Source: an uncultured Amylibacter sp.
GTDB lineage: Bacteria > Pseudomonadota > Alphaproteobacteria > Rhodobacterales > Rhodobacteraceae
Length of the DNA: 64,000 nucleotides
Assembly: GCA_959347425.1 (NCBI GenBank)
Contig: OY365741.1
Span: forward strand, 1,202,501-1,266,500
Reading direction: 5' to 3'
Below, piece after piece: positions 57,806 to 64,000 of the stretch; the first letter of the stretch is position 1, and every line of letters starts with the position of its first letter. A program made the position numbers and the translations under genes. The notes below the pieces were generated by a model that searched no databases, had not been told where the DNA came from, and saw only the letters and a list, made by a program, of their open reading frames with translations.

Positions 57806-58066
57806 ATGAAAATTAAAATTATCACAGTTGCCGCAGCTGCTGCAATGAGTGTTGCAATGTTTGCTTCATCTGCTTCTGCAGATATGGCTTCAGAAGCAAC
57901 AATGCTAACTGGGACTCTTTACAAGGCTTTAAAAGCTGAAGGTCTTCCAACAGACAACATCGACAAGCTGACTCTTTCAGAAATTCTTCAACTGAAACTT
58001 ATTCTTGAAGATGACGAAATGGGCGGAAGCCGTGCTCAAGCAATGAAAATTTTGGACAAAAAGTAG
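57806..58066 (+). CDS. Small secreted protein (86 residues), unrecognised
   Basis: A clear Sec signal peptide (about 1-25, 'AAAAAMSVAMFASSASA') is followed by a 61-residue acidic, helical mature part ('LTLSEILQLKLILEDDEMGG'). TTAAGGA precedes the ATG. Codon choice (GCT, GCA, GAA, CTT, AAA) differs from the surrounding core genes, as in highly expressed genes. It has a long AT-rich leader and its own strong terminator, so it is a free-standing unit. No family recognised. Confidence 0.78.
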   Translation: MKIKIITVAAAAAMSVAMFASSASADMASEATMLTGTLYKALKAEGLPTDNIDKLTLSEILQLKLILEDDEMGGSRAQAMKILDKK

Positions 58067-58110
58067 GTTCGCCTATTTGGCATTTATTGCCGTTTGAAAG
58101 AAATTTCAAA

Positions 58111-58146
58111 AAAGGCGGTCGCGTTATGCGATCGCCTTTTTTATTT
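58111..58146 (+). terminator. Rho-independent terminator of the small secreted protein gene
   Basis: AAAGGCGGTCGC paired with GCGATCGCCTTT (12 pairs including one G-T) around a short loop, followed by a run of T. It lies 45 bp after the stop at 58066. Confidence 0.92.
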
Positions 58147-58204
58147 TCGGGCAGATGGGCGATTCGTGCCAAACATAATCAATCGTTATTTTCACGCTAA
58201 ACTC

Positions 58205-58290
58205 TGCCAAGCATAGATAGGGCTTTTGGCATGCTCCTGCTCAAAGAGCAGGGGCTACGCACAAAAGACCCCGCCCTCGCGTGGGGCGGA
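58205..58290 (+). repeat. Partial dispersed repeat, copy C
   Basis: Shares 'GGGCTTTTGGCATGCTCC' and 'GGGGCTACGCACAAAAGACC' with copy A (read in reverse), but the hairpin between them is CCTGCTC-AAA-GAGCAGG (58236-58252) instead of CCCGC-AAA-GCGGG. It lies between the terminator and the convergent carbonic anhydrase gene and has no heptamer arrays. Confidence 0.75.
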
Positions 58291-58292
58291 AA

Positions 58293-58955
58293 TTAAAGGG
58301 CTACAAACCTTTTACTACCCGCATTATAGATCTTCAAATCCCCGCTTTTAATATCCAGCCACGCACCGTGCAGGGATAAATCACCCGCAACCACCTTTTC
58401 ACGGACAAAATCAAAGGTCATCAGGTTTTCCAAGGACAGCAAAACCGCTGCCTGTTCCAGTGCAACCAGTTGCGCCGTGCGATCCCCAGACCCGTCCAGC
58501 CCATCATAGGCGGGACGCATCAAAGCGACCCATTGCCCAACAAAGCTAGAATCGCCCCCCGAATCATCACCCGAATCACTCTCTTGTTTTTTTGCCGAAC
58601 ACCCATCATAACAGGCGGCAACCCCTGCGCACCCCGAATGTCCCATCACGATAATATGCTGAACCGCCAGATTTTGCACTGCGTGTTCAACCGCCGCCGC
58701 CGTTGCCAAAACATGCGAATCGCCCACAGACGGCACAAAATTGGCGATATTACGATGGACAAACAAATCCCCCGCCCCAGCGTTAAAAACCTCTGTCGGT
58801 AACACCCGACTATCACAGCATGAAATCACCAACGCAGGCGGCGACTGCCCCGCCACCAGCCGTTCATAAAGCGCGCGATTATCGTTAAACGCCCCCCTTT
58901 GCCAGTTGCCCACATTTTTTGCCAAATCGCTTGGCAAATTGCTCGCATAATCCAT
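58293..58955 (-). CDS. Beta-class carbonic anhydrase
   Basis: Interconverts CO2 and bicarbonate. Start chosen at 58955 (AAAGGAAAG upstream, 220 residues). Zinc ligands and active site are visible as C46-x-D48-x-R50 in 'ISCCDSRV', and 'HSGCAG' with the His and second Cys. A polar insertion ('SAKKQESDSGDDSGGDSS') follows. It stands alone, divergent from the aminopeptidase gene. Confidence 0.94.
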   Translation of the reverse strand: MDYASNLPSDLAKNVGNWQRGAFNDNRALYERLVAGQSPPALVISCCDSRVLPTEVFNAGAGDLFVHRNIANFVPSVGDSHVLATAAAVEHAVQNLAVQHIIVMGHSGCAGVAACYDGCSAKKQESDSGDDSGGDSSFVGQWVALMRPAYDGLDGSGDRTAQLVALEQAAVLLSLENLMTFDFVREKVVAGDLSLHGAWLDIKSGDLKIYNAGSKRFVAL

Positions 58956-59048
58956 TTTGCTTTCCTTTTGTTTTTGTGGTATCAAAATAATCTAATAGGG
59001 GTATAGCCAAAACCCGCCCTCATATCAACCACAATTAAGGCAAACATA

Positions 59049-60461
59049 ATGACCCTTCACCTCACCCCCTCTGTTTTTGCCCCCGAGTCGGTGCGCACGC
59101 TCAAAACCAGCATCCCGATTTATGTGATAGAGGCAGATGATTTTCCCGATTGGATAAAAACGCAAGACAAACCAATCCAAAACTGGCTGAATGGGGTGGA
59201 TTTTTGTGGCAGCCTCAGCCAAATCGCGATTTGGCCTGATAAAACAGGGCAACCATCAAAGGTTTTCGCGGGGTGGGGAACGCCCGCCACGCGGTCGCGA
59301 GCGCGGCTTCACATGGCGGGGATTGCGAAGAAACTGCCCAAGGGCGATTATCATATCGCATCAGAGCACTCCCAAACCGAGCATGAAACCCACACGTTGG
59401 CGTGGGGGTTATCGCATTATGTCTTTGATCGCTATAAAACCAAACCCGCGCAAACCGCACGATTGTTACCCCATGCAAAGGTTGATATTGCGCGGATGAA
59501 CGCCCTGATAGCGGGGGATTTTATCGCACGGGATTTGATTAACATCCCCGCCAATGATATGGGTCCTGCGGATTTGGAAATGGCAACCCGCGTTCTTGCC
59601 AAACATCATAAAGCCGATTTATCCTCTATAACGGGGGATGATTTGTTAAAACAAAACTTCCCCCTGATTCACGCGGTCGGGCGGGCGGCGACGCAAGAGC
59701 CCCGTTTGCTGGATTTGCGTTGGGGCAATCCGAAACACCCGAAAATCACCCTTGTTGGTAAGGGAGTTTGTTTTGATACAGGCGGGTTGAATATCAAAAC
59801 GGGTAATTTCATGGGATTGATGAAAAAGGATATGGGCGGGGCGGCAACCGTGCTGGGCTTGGCGCATATGATTATGTGTCAAAAACTGCCCGTGTGCTTG
59901 CGTGTGCTGATTCCAGCGGCGGAGAATTCCATTTCTGCTGACGCATTCCGCCCGCAGGATGTTTTGACCAGCCGTAAGGGATTGCGGGTTGAGGTTAATA
60001 ATACCGATGCAGAGGGTCGTCTGGTTCTGGCCGATGCTCTGGCTTTGGCGGATGAAGAGTCGCCCGATTTGATGATTTGCCACGCGACCCTGACGGGGGC
60101 GGCACGGGTGGCTTTGGGTGGCGATTTGCAGCCGTTTTATTGCGATAATGATGGGCTTTCGGATGATATTTTTAAGGCGGGGAAAGCCAGCGATGATCCG
60201 GTTTGGCGGATGCCATTTTGGCAACCTTATGAGACGGATATTGAACCCGATATTGCCGATTTGGATAACGCACCGCCTGGGTCTATGGCGGGGTCTATTA
60301 CGGCGGCTTTGTTTTTGCGCAGGTTTGTGGAAAAGGCGGCGGATTTTGTTTATCTGGATATTTATAGCTGGTCGGTAAAGGATGTAGGGGCGGCCAGCAA
60401 AGGTGGTGCCTGTCATTCGGCGCGGGCGTTGTTTTGCTTGATAGAATCGCGCTATGGCTAA
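59049..60461 (+). CDS. M17 family leucyl aminopeptidase
   Basis: 470 residues. The two-metal site is visible in 'LVGKGVCFDTGGLNIKTG', 'MKKDMGGAATVLGLA' and 'NTDAEGRLVLADALALADEE'. Overlaps the NlpC/P60 gene by 8 bp. Together with the NlpC/P60 and gamma-glutamyltransferase genes it may form a peptide-degrading unit acting on cell-wall or glutathione-derived peptides; that is inference. Confidence 0.95.
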   Translation: MTLHLTPSVFAPESVRTLKTSIPIYVIEADDFPDWIKTQDKPIQNWLNGVDFCGSLSQIAIWPDKTGQPSKVFAGWGTPATRSRARLHMAGIAKKLPKGDYHIASEHSQTEHETHTLAWGLSHYVFDRYKTKPAQTARLLPHAKVDIARMNALIAGDFIARDLINIPANDMGPADLEMATRVLAKHHKADLSSITGDDLLKQNFPLIHAVGRAATQEPRLLDLRWGNPKHPKITLVGKGVCFDTGGLNIKTGNFMGLMKKDMGGAATVLGLAHMIMCQKLPVCLRVLIPAAENSISADAFRPQDVLTSRKGLRVEVNNTDAEGRLVLADALALADEESPDLMICHATLTGAARVALGGDLQPFYCDNDGLSDDIFKAGKASDDPVWRMPFWQPYETDIEPDIADLDNAPPGSMAGSITAALFLRRFVEKAADFVYLDIYSWSVKDVGAASKGGACHSARALFCLIESRYG

Positions 60462-61266
60462 GACCGAGACCCAATACCGAATCACCGTCCCCGTGGGTGA
60501 TATGTTTGATAAACCGAATGGCGGGCTGATACGTCAAATCCTGTTTGGCGAGGGGTTTTTGTGTGATTTAACCACCGCCCGTGATGGCTGGGTTTTGGGG
60601 TCGCGAGCCGAGGACGGCTATACTGGTTATATCAGGCATTCGAGTCTGTCGGCGTGGGTCGCGCCAAACGCGCAGGTTGGTGTCGGTGGGGCGCATGTTT
60701 ATGGTGCTGCTGAGGTGAAAACTCTGCCCGTGGCTCTGCTGCCGTTTCAGGCAAAGATTTGCGTTTCTGATGATAAAAATGCGTCTGATTTTGCCACGCT
60801 AACAACGGGCGGGTTTATTCCCCACTCGCAAATTCTTAATACCCCGCAAACCGATTATGCCAAAAAAGATTATGTTAGTATGGCTGAGATGTTTTTGAAC
60901 ACCCCCTATCTTTGGGGTGGGGAGTCGCAATTTGGCATGGATTGCTCTGGTTTGATTTACCGAGCCTTACGTGGGGTTGGGCTGGAGTGCCCCGCCGATA
61001 GCACCCCGCAACAGGGTTTGGGGCAGGAAATCCCTGCTGATAATACTCTAACCCAAAACCTAATTAGGGGCGATTTGATTTTCTGGCACGGGCATGTTGG
61101 CATGATGCGTGATAGCCAAACCCTGCTTCACGCCAACGCCCATCACATGCGCACGATTGCCGAGCCTTTGGCACAGGTCATAGCCCGTATTAAAGCCGAC
61201 ACGAACGACACACCCCTAACCCGCAGAAGACTAGCAGACGACTGGCAAAGGATTAACCATGCGTGA
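60454..61266 (+). CDS. NlpC/P60 family peptidase with SH3-like N-terminus
   Basis: 270 residues. The first ~130 residues are SH3-like ('GYTGYIRHSSLSAWV'); the NlpC/P60 domain has catalytic Cys164 in 'FGMDCSGLIYRALRG' and His214 in 'HGHVGMM'. No signal peptide, so it may act in the cytoplasm on imported muropeptides, consistent with lying between an aminopeptidase and GGT. Overlaps both neighbours by 8 bp. Confidence 0.92.
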   Translation: MAKTETQYRITVPVGDMFDKPNGGLIRQILFGEGFLCDLTTARDGWVLGSRAEDGYTGYIRHSSLSAWVAPNAQVGVGGAHVYGAAEVKTLPVALLPFQAKICVSDDKNASDFATLTTGGFIPHSQILNTPQTDYAKKDYVSMAEMFLNTPYLWGGESQFGMDCSGLIYRALRGVGLECPADSTPQQGLGQEIPADNTLTQNLIRGDLIFWHGHVGMMRDSQTLLHANAHHMRTIAEPLAQVIARIKADTNDTPLTRRRLADDWQRINHA

Positions 61267-62839
61267 TTTTCATCTAGGCGGACGTTCTGCCGTTTATGGC
61301 ACAAATGGGATGGTTGCCACCTCCCACCCTTTGGCGAGTCTGGTTGCCATTGATATTCTTAAATCGGGCGGTAATGCCGTGGATAGCGCGATTGGCGCGG
61401 CGGTGCTGCAAGGTTTGTTGGAACCGCATATGACGGGATTGGGCGGGGATTGTTTTGTTTTGTTATCGCCCGCAAACAGTGATGAAATCGTTGCCTTAAA
61501 CGGCTCTGGTCGTGCGCCAAAGGGGTTATGTGCCGAAGATTTACGCGAAGCGGGGCATAAAACTATGCCGATAAACGCGGCTGCCTCCGTCACCCTGCCT
61601 GGCGCGGTTGATGGGTTTTGTCGCCTATCGGCCGATTACGGACGGCTTGGGTTGGATAAAATCCTTGCCCCAGCGATTCATTATATGCGTGAAGGTGTCG
61701 CCATCAGCCCGCGTACCGCCTTTGATTGGGCAATCGCCGCAAATCATCTGCAAGGACGGGCGCGGGAGTTTTATTTAAAAGACGGCAAACCCCTGCAAAC
61801 GGGTGATATTTTCACCCTGCCAAAACAGGCGGAGGTATTGGAATTAATAGCCAAACATGGGCGGGCGGGGTTTTATGAAGGGGCAGTGGCGGGCGATATG
61901 GTGGCATCACTAAACGCTCTTGGCGGGGTGCAGTGTTTGGAGGATTTTGCCACGACTCACTGCGATTATACCACGCCGATTTGTGCCGAGTATAAGGGGA
62001 TAGAGCTGTGCGAACATCCGCCAAACGGACAGGGTGCGACGGCGATTTTGATAAATAATATTTTGGCGCATTTTGACCTTGCGGGCTATGACCCGCTTGG
62101 GATTGAACGCGCGCATGTGGAGGCTGAGGCGACAAAACTTGCCTATGATGCCCGCGATAGGATTATTGCGGATGCCGATTATACCGCACGGCTGGATTAT
62201 ATGGTTGCGGCAGAAACCGCGGCTCGGCTGGCCGGAGTGATACAGATGAACAAAGCACAAGCGGGGATAAAAACCCTGAGCGAGGCGGTTCATAAAGACA
62301 CCATTTGCCTGTCGGTTGTTGATAAAGACCAAATGGCGGTGTCCTTGATTTATTCGGTGTTTCACTCGTTTGGTTCTGGTTTAGCCTCCGATATTTACGG
62401 TATTAATTTCCAAAACCGCGGGGCGGGGTTTAATTTAACGCGGGGGCATCCGAATGAAGCGGGCGGGGGCAAACGCCCGATGCACACGATTATTCCTGCC
62501 ATAGCTCGGCAGGCTGGGCGTGTTATTATGCCGTTTGGCGTTATGGGCGGCGCGTATCAACCCTGCGGGCATAGCCGCTTTTTAACCAATCTGGTGGATT
62601 ATGGCATGGATATACAGGCGGCGATTGATGCGCCAAGGTGCTTTGCCGAGGGTGCGGATTTGGCGGTTGAACGCGGGTATTCGGCGGCTGTGCGCCAAGG
62701 GCTGGCCGATTTGGGGCATAAAATAACCACCCCGATTGTTCCGATTGGCGGCGCACAGGCGGTGTTTATTGACTATGATAAAGGTGTGCTTATCGGCGGT
62801 AGTGATCCGAGGAAAGATGGTGCGGCTGTTAGTTATTAG
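61259..62839 (+). CDS. ggt: Gamma-glutamyltransferase family protein
   Basis: N-terminal nucleophile hydrolase, 526 residues. 'SGGNAVDSAIGAAVLQGLLEPHMTGLGGD' type sequence near residues 37-65 and the autoprocessing Thr348 in 'HKDTICLSVVD' are visible, with 'PMHTIIPAI' and a C-terminal small subunit. No signal peptide, so cytoplasmic and perhaps not glutathione-specific. The last residues V-S-Y and the TAG stop are encoded by heptamer array H15. Confidence 0.92.
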   Translation: MRDFHLGGRSAVYGTNGMVATSHPLASLVAIDILKSGGNAVDSAIGAAVLQGLLEPHMTGLGGDCFVLLSPANSDEIVALNGSGRAPKGLCAEDLREAGHKTMPINAAASVTLPGAVDGFCRLSADYGRLGLDKILAPAIHYMREGVAISPRTAFDWAIAANHLQGRAREFYLKDGKPLQTGDIFTLPKQAEVLELIAKHGRAGFYEGAVAGDMVASLNALGGVQCLEDFATTHCDYTTPICAEYKGIELCEHPPNGQGATAILINNILAHFDLAGYDPLGIERAHVEAEATKLAYDARDRIIADADYTARLDYMVAAETAARLAGVIQMNKAQAGIKTLSEAVHKDTICLSVVDKDQMAVSLIYSVFHSFGSGLASDIYGINFQNRGAGFNLTRGHPNEAGGGKRPMHTIIPAIARQAGRVIMPFGVMGGAYQPCGHSRFLTNLVDYGMDIQAAIDAPRCFAEGADLAVERGYSAAVRQGLADLGHKITTPIVPIGGAQAVFIDYDKGVLIGGSDPRKDGAAVSY

Positions 62840-62878
62840 TTATTAGTTATTAGTTATTAGTTATTAGTTGTTAGTGAT
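62830..62878 (+). repeat. Heptamer array H15, forms the ggt stop
   Basis: Seven units (TAGTTAT x5, TAGTTGT, TAGTGAT). The second unit begins with the ggt TAG stop (62837-62839); the first encodes the terminal S-Y. The galE remnant also ends S-Y-stop for the same reason. Left bracket of repeat core D. Confidence 0.95.
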
Positions 62879-63170
62879 TGGAGGTTGGTTATTAGAAGTT
62901 AAGGGTAGAGGTTTTTTGTTTGCGCCATTTCTTTGTGGCAAGCCACTTTGAAATGTCGCCCGCCCGCCCACCCCTCCTGCGGAGAGCTGGACGGGCTATT
63001 TTTTGGCTGGGGTTTAGCTCAGCGTCTTGTATATAGTCTAAATAAATTTAGAACATAGTTATCGTCTTGAAACCTAAGGCTTTTGTGTATGGGCTTTGCA
63101 TGTTTTTATTTTGGTCGGGCAGGTTCAACTGCCCTATGTCGTGATGACGAAGACCCGAAGGGCAGACTCA
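62879..63170 (+). repeat. Dispersed structured repeat, copy D
   Basis: No gene is seen. Homologous end to end with copy A reversed: 'TTTTTTGTTT', hairpin GTGGC-AA-GCCAC (62935-62946), 'CGCCCGCCCACCCCTC', CTAAATAAATTTAG (63038-63051), 'AAGGCTTTTGTGTATGGGC', closing hairpin GGGCAG/CTGCCC (63117-63134) and 'GATGACGAAGACCCG'. Lies between convergent ggt and DUF192 genes. Confidence 0.87.
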
Positions 63171-63203
63171 CTAATAACTAACAACTAACAACTAATAACT
63201 AAC
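63171..63203 (-). repeat. Heptamer array H16, ends at the DUF192 gene stop
   Basis: CTAATAA, CTAACAA x2, CTAATAA, then CTA, the TAG stop at 63199-63201, in phase. Right bracket of repeat core D. Confidence 0.93.
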
Positions 63204-63696
63204 ATATAGGCGGCACCATTTCTGCACCCGTCTCTATCCCCAAGGATTCTGCCATTCCGCCGTTTATCTCTAAAATATATTGTATCGCCTCCCCGCCAAA
63301 AATCGGGGTTTCATCCAAAGGCACAGCGCGGGGATGGATTTTCTGCAAAACCCCGTGTTCATCAAAAAACAACATATCCAAAGAAATCAGAGTATTACGC
63401 ATCCAAAACGACACTCTACGCGGTGCGTCATAGATAAACAGCATCCCAGAAAATTGCGGCATCGAGCGTCTGTGCATCAAACCATTGGAACGAGTTTCAT
63501 CGGTATCCGCTACCTCAACCGTGAAATCAACCACGCCAAATTCCCCGCGTAGTTTTACCGATGTGGTTTGGCAGTCGCCAGAAATATGGTCGGCAAAAAC
63601 GGGCGTGATAAACACGCATAAAAAAACCAGCCCGAAAAAAACCAGTACAGCAAAAATGGATTTGGCACGTTTAAAAAAGAACAACATTTGCGGCAT
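63199..63696 (-). CDS. DUF192 family exported protein
   Basis: 165 residues from ATG at 63696, which follows GAGGGGG; the frame is open for 96 more codons with no homology. A signal peptide or anchor (about 11-36) precedes the DUF192 domain: 'VEVADTDETRSNGLMHRRSM', 'GMLFIYDAPRRVSFWMRNTL', 'LDMLFFDEHGVL' and 'YILEINGGMAESLGI'. Function is unknown. Confidence 0.88.
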   Translation of the reverse strand: MPQMLFFFKRAKSIFAVLVFFGLVFLCVFITPVFADHISGDCQTTSVKLRGEFGVVDFTVEVADTDETRSNGLMHRRSMPQFSGMLFIYDAPRRVSFWMRNTLISLDMLFFDEHGVLQKIHPRAVPLDETPIFGGEAIQYILEINGGMAESLGIETGAEMVPPIC

Positions 63697-63838
63697 AACA
63701 CCCCCTCGTTTGATTTCACCCCTATTACCACAGATCGGGCGAAAATACCACACCATAAGGGTTTGCTCTTGACACCTAACCCATCCTATAATAACAAAAT
63801 TAACCACATACTTCACCCAGAAAACAACCCCTGCTACC

Positions 63839-64000
63839 ATGAGACCACAAACCAACGCTATTGATATGTTTTTGTTCAAATATCGGGGCATCCTGCCACC
63901 GTTATTTTTGATTGCTGCGCTGGGCTTGCAGATAAATTTCGCGGTCTTTGCACGCGGGGCAGGGGGTTGGGTGGATTTGCCCAATATCGCCCTGATTAGC
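63839..64000 (+). CDS. N-terminus of a membrane protein (cut by window edge)
   Basis: 54 codons from ATG at 63839 remain open to the right edge: 'MRPQTNAIDMFLFKYRGILP' then a hydrophobic helix 'PLFLIAALGLQINFAVFA'. The 'F-x-Y-R-G-x-L-P-P' start resembles methyltransferases of the isoprenylcysteine/phospholipid methyltransferase type, but too little is visible to assign it. Divergent from the DUF192 gene. Confidence 0.5.
   Translation, partial: MRPQTNAIDMFLFKYRGILPPLFLIAALGLQINFAVFARGAGGWVDLPNIALIS

Overview
The window is a stretch of chromosome from an alphaproteobacterium of intermediate GC content; the order cannot be fixed from sequence alone. The lineage is suggested by a CcrM-type GANTC methyltransferase next to rnhB, an IalB-family periplasmic protein, hrcA-grpE separated from dnaK-dnaJ, dapA divergent from a lytic transglycosylase, a GST-queG-epimerase operon, and uppP convergent with an NDUFA9-like protein. 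No rRNA, prophage, IS transposase or CRISPR array was seen. Two tRNAs are present: Leu(CAG) and Thr(TGT).

Layout. 1-12.2 kb: heat-shock and repair core (hrcA', grpE, mutS, dnaJ, dnaK) plus a DmdC-like acyl-CoA dehydrogenase, with an inserted methyltransferase-HNH/FRG pair at 1.5-3.9 kb. 12.4-15.1 kb: a second, paralogous methyltransferase carrying a GIY-YIG-like domain, and an unrecognised gene. 15.2-19.8 kb: dapA, slt, mmsA. 19.8-24.8 kb: a leucine operon leuC-DUF3800-leuD-DUF429-leuB ending in a galE deletion remnant. 24.9-29.9 kb: mscS, ialB, rlmN, two L,D-transpeptidases and a CAP lipoprotein. 29.9-41.7 kb: epimerase, queG, GST, mtgA, gltB, gltD, uppP, NDUFA9-like. 41.8-50 kb: tRNA-Leu, a wHTH/PD-(D/E)xK-like protein, xseB-ispA-dxs, DUF4268, ccmAB, tRNA-Thr, efp. 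50.2-57.3 kb: DarT1-NADAR toxin-antitoxin pair, ccrM, rnhB, infC, cobO, asd. 57.8-64 kb: a small secreted protein, carbonic anhydrase, a pepB-NlpC/P60-ggt operon, DUF192, and the start of a membrane protein.

The most unusual feature is a family of tandem 7-bp repeats (in gene orientation roughly TARYKDT) whose first unit usually is the stop codon of the adjacent gene. At least 16 arrays are present. Because 7 is 1 modulo 3, consecutive units put TAA/TAG in all three frames, and each unit junction gives TAA on the other strand. Three long convergent intergenic gaps (8.6-9.0, 55.0-55.4, 62.8-63.2 kb) are bracketed by inverted arrays and hold copies of a ~300-400 bp repeat whose hairpins change sequence while keeping pairing. 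The methyltransferase-HNH/FRG pair and the DarT1-NADAR pair are bracketed by inverted arrays in the same way.

Many of the accessory genes look related to nucleic-acid defence (two methyltransferase-nuclease fusions, FRG protein, DarT1-NADAR, wHTH-PD-(D/E)xK, DUF4268, DUF3800, DUF429). They are scattered singly or in pairs between core operons rather than forming one island, and most look more AT-rich by eye than their neighbours.
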